From Chionis minor (lineage: Eukaryota > Chordata > Aves > Charadriiformes > Chionididae), in contig VZSF01004760.1 of assembly GCA_013398295.1 (NCBI GenBank), positions 372,001 to 436,000 of the forward strand: a DNA stretch of 64,000 bases. The letters are read 5' to 3'. A model generated the notes under the pieces. It worked only from the letters and a program-made list of their open reading frames with translations, was not told where the DNA came from and did not search any database. Shown here piece by piece: positions 51,789 to 62,545 of the stretch. Each line of letters starts with the position of its first letter. Positions within the stretch are counted from its first letter, which is position 1. A program made the translations under genes and the position numbers.

Positions 51789-52448
51789 TGTCGCGGAGGG
51801 AGCGACGCACTTCACTCGTAGAGAGAAGCAGCAACACATTTATCGACACAAAACAGGGATTTAACAAAGCTCATGGTAAATGTGACAGCATTTTAACAAG
51901 ATTTGAGATGGCAAGGCACACTTGGTTATTTACTGCACAGAGGACAGGGTCAGACAGAGCTGTCTGCGAGACCCTCACGTTGAGTCAAGGTTTCAGAAAG
52001 GACCCTCTTGCTTTCTAAACTTCTCTGAGAGGAGTCTGGGTGCGGCTGGATCCAGTCCTAGTCCCAGATTTGGTCAACGTCTAAATAATGTCTAAAGGAT
52101 TATGTACACACAATCAATCCTTTATATCACTTAGCTAAGATTTCAAAGTTCAGCATGCTGTTAGTCACTTACCAAGGATCTGTTGTGGCAAGGAAGTCTT
52201 TGAACCTCAAGGAGTAACCTTGAGGGCATCCCTACTCCAGGGGAGATCCTGGCGTGTAGCCCACTGCCGTTCAGGAGAGCTCAAAGGGCTCTTGGGCTGT
52301 TCACTGTTTATGGGGGTAGGATGATTGACCTATAGTCATATTTGCATATTGACAATACCAGCATTGCTTAAGTTAGCCCTTGGCTATTGTGTTATTATCT
52401 GTCTCCCCAAAACCACGCTGAGCCCCGGATGCCACCATCCTGAGTACA
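51789..52448 (-). mobile_element. Putative endogenous-retrovirus solo LTR
   Basis: The block begins at TGTCGCGGAGGGAGCGAC. Read on the minus strand it ends GTCGCTCCCTCCGCGACA, resembling avian ERV LTR termini. A GATAAATG stretch near 51840 could serve as a polyadenylation signal on that strand. Base composition differs from the flanks. The other boundary (placed at GTACA, 52448) is a guess, no target-site duplication was found, and no viral gene remnant adjoins it. Confidence 0.45.
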
Positions 52449-53877
52449 TGCACCCCTTGTGACCCCCACGGGTGGTTATCGCTTGGGCAGGGTTACAGGA
52501 GACAAAGCACCCAGAGAGGGGACAGCACTGTCATGCTTCCCCAGGAGGTTGTGTTGGGGCTGCAGAGCTCAGTGGTCCCCAGAGCTCATGGGAGCGGTGC
52601 CCCCAGTCACGGTAGCTCCCCCGGTGCTGTCGCTCAACGGCATCTGGCCTGGCCGAGCATCTCCCGCTGCAGCCACGGTGCCGCATGGGTTGCTGCTGCG
52701 GGTCGCAGTGTCGGGGCTGGTCGTGCACCAGCGGGTGCAAATCTCTGCACAATCCCTTAAGCTGTGACCGGGGTGGGGGGGGGAACTGGGCAGGGAAAGG
52801 GCACCCACTGCCTCCTGCCCTGCAGAAACTGCCTTTGGTTTGGGCTCACTTTCCTCTGAATTGGTACATCCCCGTCTCAGGGAATCTCAAAATTGGTTTA
52901 GGGAAAAAAAAGATTTCATAGGAATTGTCTTAATCTTAACGGTGACGGCGCTTTGACAGGAGCTCTTCCCTGCATCCTGCATGGCCTGTCCTGTGTGTCC
53001 CCGCGTGAGGGATCTAACACCAGTTTAACTGGACCAGCCTCCCCCTGCACAGTGCTGTGTCCCGCAGCCCCCAGCAGCAGCAGCACGGGCAATCCTGCCC
53101 TCCTCCCTCTCTTGCAGGAAAAGCAAGGGCAGCTCCTCTCACCAGGCTCGGCTCCAGGTGGCCAGACCCCACTGGGCTCCTGCCCCGCTCCGAGGTTGTT
53201 TTCCAGTGGGCAAAGCAGCTCGTGCCCCTTCCCCTCTGTGGTTCCGGGTGGGATTTGCCTCCCCGGGCAGATGTTGCGGGCTGTGCACGTGGGCCTGTCC
53301 CTGCAGATGCCAGTGGGGTCCAGGCTGCTGCCCTCATGCCGGTGGTGCCTGTGCCGATGCCCATCCTCAGAGCAGCCCAGCATGGCCGGGTGGTCCCTGA
53401 TCACCTCTCCTATGTCCGCAAAGGTGCTGCCTCCTGGTCCTGGCCTCCCAGTCCTGGCTGCACCATGCCCATCCCGTGATGCCACCCCACCCAGCTGTCC
53501 TGTGACACAGCCCTCCTCTCAGAGGTGACACAGCAGCTCTAAGCAATCCCCCGGTGGGGACCTGCCCTGCAGCCACCGCCTTGTTTGCTCCCGCGCTGGC
53601 AGAGCCCAAGGAGGCTGCACCCTTGAAGGCAGAGGCAAAGGCAGGTCCAGCCACTGGCCCCCGTGCTGGGGCACATGAGGTAAGAGGGACATGGGATGCC
53701 CTTGGACATGTCCCCAGTGGTGACCAGGATGGCGGGAGGGGTCTCCCCCGTGTCCCCTTTCTCTGGGTGTCGTGCTGCGCTGGTCAGGGGAGCAGGGCAC
53801 GGTACGTAGGGCTGCGCGGGGTTGCCTGTGCTCAGGGTGCTGCCGCGCGGCCGGACCCGTGTGTGTGCCCTGCAGAC

Positions 53878-56800
53878 ATGGCCTTCCAGCGGAGCCACAG
53901 GCTGAACCTGCTGCGCCTCATCGTGCTGCTCCTCGTGGCCTTGGCCGGCATCAAGTTCCTGTTCCGAGACAGGTGAGGTGACAGCAGGACCCCAGGTGTG
54001 GGTGGGGGCTCCAGCGGGGTCAGGGTCTGCAGAGAGCCCTTGGGTCGTGCCCACTGGGGGCCTGGTGTTGGGGGGCAGCTGGTGCCCCGTGGCACCCCCA
54101 GCCCTGCTCCACTCCCCGCAGCTTTACCCTGGAGCTGCACAAGCACGTCAGCAAGGACAGCAGGTTCTGGGGGGATGCGGGTGACACCAGCCAGGACACC
54201 GGCCCCGAGATCCAGGTTGTGAAGATCCCCGTGGCGAAGATAATAGCCCCAAGACAAGAGCCTGGGCAGCAGGTCCCCAGGGACGTCAGCACCACCGAGA
54301 TGAGGCTGGTCCACCTGGACCTCAAGGGAGCTGCGCCCAGGGTCTCCTACCTGGAGCAGGTGAGGATGCCCAGGGACCGGCGGGAGGTGCCGGGGAGGGG
54401 CCTGCTGAGGGGGCAGAGGCAGAGCAAGGCTTGACCTGCTGGCTGTCCCCTCTGGCCCCCGGGGACTGTGCCGTGCCCACCGGCTGAGCCCACCCTGCCT
54501 GCCCCGCAGGTGTTCCCTCTCCTCTCCCAGCTGGGAGCCAACGGCATCCTCATCGAGTACGAGGACATGTTCCCCTTCAAGGGGGAGCTGGAAATCCTCA
54601 AGTCCCCCTATGCTTACAGGTGAGCCGGGGCTGCGTGCTGAGCTGGCCGGGGGCTGCTGACTCAGCACGGCCCTGGCAGGTCCCGGTGTGCCGGAGGCTG
54701 GGTGTGACCCGCCTGGACCCGTGTCCATGATAACCGTGGTCAGAGTGCCGGGCTGTGCCACTGGCAGACCAGCTTCCTGCCCCGCCGGGTCAATATTTGT
54801 GTCCCCATAGTAAATTCGACAGGCATGGGGTGGCCAGGGCTACACGGGCAGGGTGCCGGAGGAGGAGGAGGGAATGCCTTCACACTCTGCCCTCTGCCCC
54901 GGCATGCCCTGGTGAGCCTGTCCCTGCCCTCCCAGCGAGGAGGACATTGAGCGGATCCAGCAGCTGGCGGAGCTCCACAAGCTGGAGGTGGTTCCCCTGG
55001 TGCAGACCTTTGGGCATGTGGAGGTAGGGACCCCGGTCCTGCTCCTCATCCCACATCCCTTTGGCCTGGAAACCCCCCCTGATGGCTCCTCCTCTGCAGT
55101 TCATCCTCAAGCACGAGAAGTACCAGCACCTGCGGGAGGTCGAGCGTTTTCCCAACAGCTTCAACCCCCATATCCCCGACACCCTGGCCCTGCTCAAGAG
55201 CATCTTGTCGCAGGTGATCGAGAAGCACAAGCGCTCCACCTGGATCCACATCGGCGCAGATGAGGTGGGCAATGGGCCACACAGGGACCCCAGCCCTCAG
55301 CAGGGGTGCTGAGCATCCCCCTTCCCCCGCCTCCAAATCCAGGTCTTCCATCTCGGGGAGGGAATGGACTCCAAGAACTGGATGAGCCGCAACAAGGGCG
55401 ACACAGGGACCATGTACCTGAAGCACATCAAGGAGGTGTTGGGCTTCATCGCCACACAGTACAGGGGGCTGCGGGCGCTCATGTGGGATGACATGTTGAG
55501 GAAGATCAGCGTGGGAGCCCTGCAGGGTGAGAGGATGGGGATGGTGGGGGTGGTACCTGAGCTGGGGTTCTTGGCAGTGCCCATCTGCATGGCTGCCCTG
55601 GCAAGCATCGTGCCCCGTGCCCAGCAGGAGCCCATGCCTGGCCCTCTGGGGACACGGGTCTCTGGGGAGCATGAGCAACCCCAGGCATCCTCCTGCCACT
55701 GGCATCGGTGCCCACATCCTCATCCCTGCTCCTCCCATAGAGTCTGGGATAGTGAAGCACGTCTCGCCCGTGGTGTGGTTCTATGCCCCTGACTTTGAGG
55801 CTGAGCAGATCGGTAAGGCAGCGTGCCCAGCTCCCGGGGCTGGCAGGAGGGACGCCCCCTGCTGAGCCCTCCCCAGCCCCCTGTGGATGGTGGCACTGGT
55901 GGCTCATGCCTGTCCCGCTGCAGGGCCATTCCTTGCCAAGTACGCGGAGAGTGGCTTTGAAGCGGTGTGGTTCGCCAGTGCCTTCAAGGGCACCACAGGA
56001 CCGGCACAGACCTGGCCCCCCCTGAGCTACCACCTGAAAAACCACCTGAGCTGGCTGAAGGTGATGCAGGCCCTGCCACGGCTGGCCCCGCTGCGCTTCC
56101 AGGGCATCGTCCTCACCGGCTGGCAGAGGTGAGGGCTGGTGGGACCCCCACCCTCCCCCGTGCCCACGCAGCCCCGCCGGCGGCAGCACAGGAGGTGATG
56201 GCAGGGCTGTCCCCGCTCCACAGGTACGATCACTACTCGGTGCTCTGCGAGCTGCTGCCCGTTGGCATCCCCTCCCTGGCCATCTGCCTGCAGACCGTGG
56301 TGAACGGTGAGCCACCCCCGTGCCGCTGGCACCGGAGCAGCCATCGCAGTCGGGCTCATCCCCCCTCTCCCTGACCCACGGGCAGACACTGCCTGCGAGA
56401 CCCTGTCCTGCAGGCTGGGAGGGGACTGGGAGGCAGGGGAAGGAGCTTCGGCTCCCCCAGTCTCGGGGGTGCGGTGAAGTTAGGGGTGAACGGCTGACAG
56501 TGGGGTCGCCTGGGCCCCTCTGCCCCCCTCCTCGTCCTCCCCAGGGGGCTTCACAGAAGAGACCAAGAGGAAGATCCTGGACGCGCTGGGCTTCCAGAGC
56601 ATGCAGCTGGAGCAGAGCACTTGGTGCGTGGCACTGCCGCCCCGGTTGCATCAGGAGGGATGCACTGGAGGGGAGCCGGGGGTTGCTTACCCAAATGCCC
56701 CGGTCCCAGACCCACCTGGGGCAAGGATGGGCGCCCTCCTGCCATGCAGGGTGCTGGGGTTCACCCAGCCCGGGCCCCCGGCACAACCAGTGCACCCCAT

Positions 56801-57483
56801 GTGTTGGGCTCTCACCTCCTCCTCCCGTTCCCCAGCGAGGGCAGGGGAGCGTTCCCTGGAGCGGAGATCTACCACATGGTCGAGCAGGTTAATGGCCACC
56901 TGAAGGAGAGCATCCTTAAAGCCCTGGAGGAGGAGAGGTAACGGGTGGTGGGAGGCAGCGGGGTTGGCTGGCTCTGGCCACGGGGCTGGAGCACAGACGT
57001 TTTGCAGGGGAGGGGAGCTGCCAGGCGTGCGGCTCCCAATCCCTGGGTGGCCCCTGTTCCCCCGCACTCCCCTTGCGCCTCCCCAGTGCCATAAAGGGCT
57101 GGTTCAGCCCCTATCACCGGAAGCGCCAGTTCGGCAACCCCCGCAACATGGAGAGCTTCGGCAGCAAGGTGCTGAAGTACGTGGTGCTGGGGGCTGGGTT
57201 CCCCCCTAGGTGCCTGCATGGACTGGGAGAGGTCCCAGCCTCGGCTCTGGGGTCTCTCGCAGGAGGGAGATGGACCCCCTGCTCTCTCCCCCCTGCCAGG
57301 CTCCATGAGGACTGGGAGAGCTTCGTCCGTGACCTGCGAGCCCAGCTGGAGAGGGTCTACTTCCCTGACACGGTGGAGGAGTGGATGGAGGAGAACATCA
57401 ACCCCTACCTGGACCAGCTGCGGGACCTGGTGCGGGACTACCGGGCCATCATCCGCCTCAATGCCAGGCCCAAGGCGATGTAG
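53878..57483 (+). CDS. Hexosaminidase D-like GH20 enzyme with N-terminal membrane anchor (complete CDS, 13 exons)
   Basis: A GH20 beta-N-acetylhexosaminidase homologue closest to HEXD. Exons are 53878-53972, 54122-54359, 54510-54619, 54936-55023, 55100-55264, 55343-55526, 55741-55812, 55924-56128, 56224-56306, 56545-56623, 56836-56937, 57087-57176 and 57300-57483. They give 564 residues in one consistent frame. Residues about 10-29 ([19 protein letters not shown]) form a signal anchor with a short basic N-terminus, so a type II Golgi/ER topology is likely. A stem follows to about residue 85. The catalytic barrel starts at [10 protein letters not shown]. The acid/base pair is D231-E232 in HIGADE. 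Further family blocks are [44 protein letters not shown] and GWFSPYHR. Human HEXD, as I recall it, begins near the barrel and lacks the anchor. The start is the first ATG after the acceptor. It lies next to MLST8, head to head. Confidence 0.92.
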
Positions 57484-57622
57484 GGGCTGTGGCCGCCCCC
57501 TGGCTCCCACTGCCCCCCTGGGGTGGGCTTCGGGTGCCACCGTTGTGTGTCTGTGTGCTGCTGACTGCGTCACTGCTGCTGGTTTGTACAGTATGGAGAG
57601 CTCCTGCGCATCCCACTTCCAC

Positions 57623-57628
57623 AATAAA
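57623..57628 (+). promoter_or_regulatory. Polyadenylation signal of the hexosaminidase D-like gene
   Basis: AATAAA 140 bases after the stop codon, in the context CCACAATAAAGTATTTTCG. The 3' UTR is therefore short, ending near 57645. Confidence 0.85.
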
Positions 57629-57649
57629 GTATTTTCGTAGATGCTGCTG

Positions 57650-59639
57650 GGTGCTGGAGGGGGCTGCGGCTCTGTCCCCCCTTCTCCCCCCCGGCACAAG
57701 CAATGGGGAGCTGGGGCGGGTGCAGGGGGTCAAGGTCTGTCCTACAGACGGCTCCTGGGCCCCTTGTTCCTGCTCTGCTGGAGCTGGAGGGTTTGGCAGC
57801 TGCAGGGCAGAGCCGCGATGGAGGGCAGGGAGAGGGCAGCTCCCGGGATGCCCATGTGCCTCATGCTGGCCTCGAGGGCGGCCGTGCCCTCCCTGCAGGA
57901 CAGGATCCAGCCCAGCGTGGGTGCTGGGTGCTGCGTACCACTGGGCGAGGGCTGGTGCTCAGGATGCAGCAGTGCGGGGNGTCCTGCCAGGCTCCCCCTG
58001 GCACCAAGAGCCGCTGATCACTAGGAGGGGGGTGAGCGCGGCGCTCACTTCCTGTGCCGAGCCATCCTCCAAACACTGCTTTCACCTCTTCCTTCTTCTC
58101 CTTTAATCCAGCGCCTGGGGCCCTGCGCGTTTCCAACCCCATCCAGCCTCCCGTGCAGGGGCCTCTACTGCGCTCCTCGGCTGCGGTCGTCGGAAAGGCA
58201 GCCGTGGCGGGGGGAAGCGGGGGGACCCCTGCATGAGGCAACCCCTCCCGCTGCCGGTGGTGCCTCCGGCTCCTGCAAGCAAGAGTTTCCACGTGCCTGT
58301 TCCTCTCTGGTGCCCATGCATGCAGTGGGGGGGAGGCAAAGCCAAACCTCCCCGTGCCCACAGCTCTCCCTGTTCAGAGCGCCAGTTTCGGCTCGGCGTG
58401 TGCAGGGCAGCGACACAGACATTTCACTGCACATTTTTCTGCTCTGCAAAGACCAACCCAACTTGGCAAGAGCCCGGAGGGAGCCGCAGAAATGCGAGGC
58501 GGTCTGGAGCTCCTACTGCAAAAGCCAGGCTCAGGCAGGGGAGGAGAGAAGGCAGCTGTGTGCCCCACTCAGCCCCACACAGCCCTGCTGTCCTGTGTCC
58601 AGGTTTGGTCATGAAGGTCCTGGTGCCTGGCAAGGCCACCGGGACAGGGGCTGCCCCATCCCAGGTCTCTGCTGGGTCCCTTGGGTGCTGGTGCTGGGTG
58701 CGGGAACCCAGCAGGAGGGAGCTGTGGGGCACAAAGGGACCTTTGTTGAGGAGTTTCATTTGTTATCAAGTGGTGGCAGATGTGAGGGAAGCCCCGGACC
58801 TGCCCGGGCCCCCTGGCGCGTGCAGAGCCCCAGCCCCCAGCCCAGCGAGACCCGCAGCGGCTCAGGCCCCCCAGGCAGCCGCACGCAGCAAGGCTGCGGG
58901 ATTAGAGGGCAGATTAGACGGCGTTTCGCGCTGGCAACCCAAATGTCCTGGATTGGAAAGTGGGGGTGGGGAGAAGAGACGGACCCCGCTGTCCCTGAGG
59001 GGGGGGGTCATCAGCCTGGAGCTGGGGGCTGTGGAGGGAGTCAGGGGCTGCGGAAGGCATCCTCGGGCTCTGTCTCAGGGGACATGGGCCGGCAGAGGGT
59101 GGGTAGGGGGCATCAGGGAGGAGCTTTGCTCACATTTGTCTAGAGTTTGCATGGTTCCATCTTTCTCTCCACCACACACACTCACGCGGGTCTGCGGCCA
59201 CTTGTCCCCGCGCGCTGCACCCACGCCTGTCCCTGCCTTGCTGCCCTGCAGTGACCAGCGCTGGAGGGGACACCTGTGTACCTTTCGGACCAACACAGCC
59301 TGATGCTGTTTCGCTGGGCTGTGACCTCCGCAAGGCCTTTAGACAGTACCTCGTCTGGGAGAGCAGAAATTTGGGCGTGATTTTGTGCAGGTGGTGGCCG
59401 TGCTCTGCATTGACTGGGCACCATTAGCACATTAACTGGCTGGCCCCATTTCCTATCTGCTTCCCGAGCATCCTCAGCACAGCCAGGCACCCTCTGCACC
59501 TTTAATGTCTCAGTCATTTCAGCCATAAAAAAGTGGAAAGGGACGAATGTCACTGGCCATTGTGTCTACAAAAGTGGAAAATTAGGCAGTAATAATGGCT
59601 TTATTTAAAGAAATTGAAAAGCTGCTCCAGCCTGGTTCC
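57650..59639. other. Intergenic region with candidate regulatory islands
   Basis: No exon is recognised. Sequence is GC-rich with unusually AT-rich, complex patches at about 58735-58780, 58895-58980 and 59300-59640 that look like conserved non-coding elements. A single ambiguous base is at 57980. Open frames up to about 350 codons have no recognisable domain or splice structure. Confidence 0.6.
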
Positions 59640-60640
59640 CATTATCAGCCACCACAGGGCGACGGTCGGTGACTGCGACGGCCAGGCGGAGCGGCGGGAC
59701 GGGGACCGGTGAAGGGCACCCGGGGCGGGGCTGGGGAGGGGGGGTGACCCGGGGCCGGGTCTGCTCGGCCCGCCAGCCCCCGGCCCCGGCTCCTCTCGCC
59801 CTGCGGGGGCACTGCCGCCCCCGGTGTCCTCCCCGAGGAAGAAGAGGCCCCGAGCAGCCTTGTCCCCGCTCTCCTCTCCGGCTGCCGGGGCCGCTGAGAC
59901 CCGCCGGCTCATTACACGCCACGGCTGCGCGGCGGCAGCGGCGGCTNGGGCCCTGGCACCTTCCCCCGCGCCGAGGAGGGGGATCCCCGTGCCCCGCCCG
60001 CAGGCACCGGGGCGGCCTCCGCCCCCTCCTCCTCCTCCTCCTCCCTGCCCCCCCCNNNNNNNNNNNNNNNNNNNNNNNNNNNNNNNNNNNNNNNNNNNNN
60101 NNNNNNNNNNNNNNNNNNNNNNNNNNNNNNNNNNNNNNNNNNNNNNNNNNNNNNNNNNNNNNNNNNNNNNNNNNNNNNNNNNNNNNNNNNNNNNNNNNNN
60201 NNNNNNNNNNNNNNNNNNNNNNNNNNNNNNNNNNNNNNNNNNNNNNNNNNNNNNNNNNNNNNNNNNNNNNNNNNNNNNNNNNNNNNNNNNNNNNNNNNNN
60301 NNNNNNNNNNNGGTGCGGCGCGGCGCGGGCGGGGGCCGCGGACGTGCCGGGTAGCCCCCGGCGGCACCCCGGGTTTGGGGAAGGGGGGGGCAGCCCGGTG
60401 GCGGGGGGACTGGCGGCGGCGGAGCATCCCTGGGCGCTGCGCGGGTGCTCGGCGCTGGACAGGATCTCCCCGCCGGTCCCGGTGCAGCCCCCGGCGCGGC
60501 CGGACACCGGCGGGGCTGCCCTTGCCCCGAGCCCTCGGGGAGCCGGGCCGGGCCGGGCCGGTGCACCCGGGGGGGGCTTGGCCTGGGCATGGGCTGCGGG
60601 ACTGCGGCCGGGGGCAGCTGCGTGTGCGTGAGTGTGCGCG
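59640..60640 (+). promoter_or_regulatory. Orphan CpG island, candidate promoter of an unseen gene
   Basis: Dense CpG sequence surrounds a 256-base N run. No coding exon is visible on either strand. In human the neighbour beyond MLST8 is CASKIN1, whose promoter faces MLST8, so by synteny this island could be its promoter with the gene running off the right edge. I see no CASKIN1 peptide to confirm it. Confidence 0.45.
60056..60311. other. Assembly gap (256 N)
   Basis: Unresolved sequence inside the orphan CpG island, preceded by (TCC)n and a C run. A further single N is at 59945. Confidence 0.99.
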
Positions 60641-61020
60641 GAGCGCGTGTGCACGGACCGTGCGTGTGTGCACCGCAGCTGCCGCTGCCCGCACACGTTT
60701 GCATGGGTCTGTGTGTGTGTGTGTGTGTGTGTGTACGTGCGTGCTGGGTGTTGCATGTGTGTCTCTGTGTTTGGGTGCGTGTCTGTGTTTGCGTATCGGT
60801 GTGTGTACCCTGGCATATGTGTGTTTGGATGTGGCTGTGTTGGTGTTTCTCCGTGTGGGGGTGTTTGGATGTGGCTCCATGGGTATCTCCCTGTGTGCAT
60901 CTCTGCGGCTGGCTTTGCACGTCTCCGTGTGTGCACCCGAGTGCGTGTGCCCGGGCTGCGGGGGTGTACGTGTGTCTGTACGTATGTATCCGTGTGTGTA
61001 CGTGTGTGTAGCTCCATGAG
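60602..61020 (+). repeat. Degenerate (GT)n-rich tract
   Basis: About 420 bases dominated by GTGT and TGCG-type steps on the plus strand, with a purer (GT)n core at about 60709-60732. Strand asymmetry is strong. It lies right after the CpG island. Confidence 0.85.
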
Positions 61021-61289
61021 TATCTGCTCTCTGTACGATATAACTGCTCTGTTGAGGCGTTCCACCCGGGACTGAATTATTCATGGTGCTGATGCAGCCG
61101 CAGGTTTCAGGCCTGGCGCGCGCGGGGCCGACCTGGGGAGCTGGGGACCATCCCCAGGCACAGGCAGGGACGATGGGGAGCACCGGCATGGCATCAGGTC
61201 ACCGGGCACACAGCCCCTTCGATGCACCCGGTGTCCCTCCCCTGGGGCCCAGCGCTCCCTGAACACGGGCACCCCGGTGTCCCTGGAGC

Positions 61290-61500
61290 CATGTGGGCCT
61301 GGTGTGGTGTCCCCCGTCCCTGGCTGCGCAGGGGTGTTCCTGGCTGAGCAGGGCCAGCGTGGCGTCCCCTGTGTCCTGGTGCTGAGCAGGGCTGGCGTGG
61401 CATCACCCATGTCCCCACTGCTGTGCAGGGCTGGTGTGGTGTCCCCCATGCCCTGGTGCCGTGCAGGGCCAGGATGGTGCCCCCCATGTCCCCATTGCCA
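61290..61500. repeat. Minisatellite with a 38-39 base unit
   Basis: Four to five diverged copies of a unit like AGGGCTGGCGTGG...CCCATGTCCC...GTGC follow each other directly (copy starts near 61344, 61382, 61421 and 61459). One frame on the minus strand stays open through it, but this is a by-product of the repeat. Confidence 0.8.
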
Positions 61501-61710
61501 TCATTCCTGTCACTGCTGAGGGCCTGTACGGGGAGAGAAGAGGCTCCGGCTCAGAGCCCCCTTCATCCCAACCTGCTGCAGGTGGTGCTGGTGCTGCTTC
61601 CGTGGCCTCTTGGAGTAGCATGCAGGGGGTGGGACGGAGCCTGGCCTGTGCCCAGTGCTGTCCCCTGCACACCCTTCTCCTATCCCCGCTGTCCCCGGCG
61701 CACAGCTGGT

Positions 61711-61724
61711 GTTGCTGTGGCAAC
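61711..61724. promoter_or_regulatory. RFX X-box-like palindrome
   Basis: GTTGCTGTGGCAAC fits RYYNYY-N2-RRNRAC in both halves. It lies in GC-rich non-coding DNA with no visible promoter. Confidence 0.4.
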
Positions 61725-62284
61725 GGCCAGCGGTGCTGGAGTGCCACCACCTCCTCCTGCATCCCTTTCCTTCCCAGCCCTGCTCTGCTGCATCTCCCAC
61801 CCCAGCCGCTCTCCCGCTGCAGAGCCCTCCAGCTGCCGGGCATGGCTGGGTGGGATGGCAGAAGCAGCCAGTGGTGCTCCCAGTGCCGGGTTTGTGGGAC
61901 AAGGGACACGCAGCCAGGCCAAGCCTGGCCAGCCTGGAATTGTGGGATTCCCGCTGTGGGCCTGGATGCTTGCCCCACGTCCTGGCTGGGCTGCACGTCT
62001 CCAGCTCCACTGAACCCACCAGTGCCGGTGCCGGGCTGCTCTGGAATCGTTTCCCCGTGGGACCTGGCTCTCCTGCAGGGCCACGTGTGCGGCAGTGGGT
62101 GCCATGCTCCCGGCCTGGGTGCACGGGCACCTCTGGCACGGGTGGTGGAGGAGCAGGGCACAGCACAGGGTGGGAGAGCACTGAGACTGGCTGTCACCAT
62201 GCCGCGGTGTCCCCACGTCCCTGGTTCCCTCCGCGTGCCTGTCCCACACGTGCCTCCAGTGCTCCCCACGCTGCGCGGCACCGG

Positions 62285-62545
62285 GAAGATTTGTAACTTA
62301 GCTCTGTTATCTGGATAATATCCTATTCATGTGGGGTTTAATAAATGAGATTTTAAAAATCCCTGCGTGAATTAACACGGGTTGCTATGGCGACATGGGG
62401 CCCAATTTAGCGTGTGGAGTACGAGTTTGTGGGGCCCGGGCCGGCCGCAGCGCGCACCGTGCTCGCTTCCCGGGCATCCATAATTGATAAGGTTGTCTGA
62501 AAGTTACGCAAATCAGATGCAGGGATTTGGCAGCAAACTGTTTCC
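62285..62545. promoter_or_regulatory. Candidate conserved enhancer with X-box-like core
   Basis: An AT-rich, low-repeat island in GC-rich surroundings. It contains TTATCTGGATAA, TTTAATAAATGAG, GAATTAAC, GTTGCTATGGCGAC (62381-62394), CATAATTGATAAGG and TTACGCAAATCAGATG. Such a cluster of GATA, homeodomain, X-box and octamer/CEBP-like words is typical of vertebrate conserved non-coding elements. Conservation itself cannot be tested here. Confidence 0.45.

Larger units (their letters stand above)
49191..53875. other. Probable first intron of the hexosaminidase D-like gene
   Basis: No coding exon is recognised. An extra non-coding 5' exon is possible at 53573-53679, bounded by TGCCCTGCAG and GAG|GTAAGA. 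The stretch contains a minisatellite (49198-49345), an AT-rich island at about 50485-50620 that looks regulatory, and an LTR-like block at about 51789-52448. Long open frames here follow from high GC content and show no domain. Confidence 0.55.

Noticed and set aside
58233..59303. Open frame of 356 codons on the plus strand
   Set aside because: No domain. It spans GC-rich and AT-rich non-coding patches, and shadow frames are open on both strands.
61403..62281. Repeated peptide-like frame on the minus strand through the minisatellite
   Set aside because: The periodicity comes from the 38-39 base DNA repeat. The unit length is not constantly a multiple of three and there is no gene structure.
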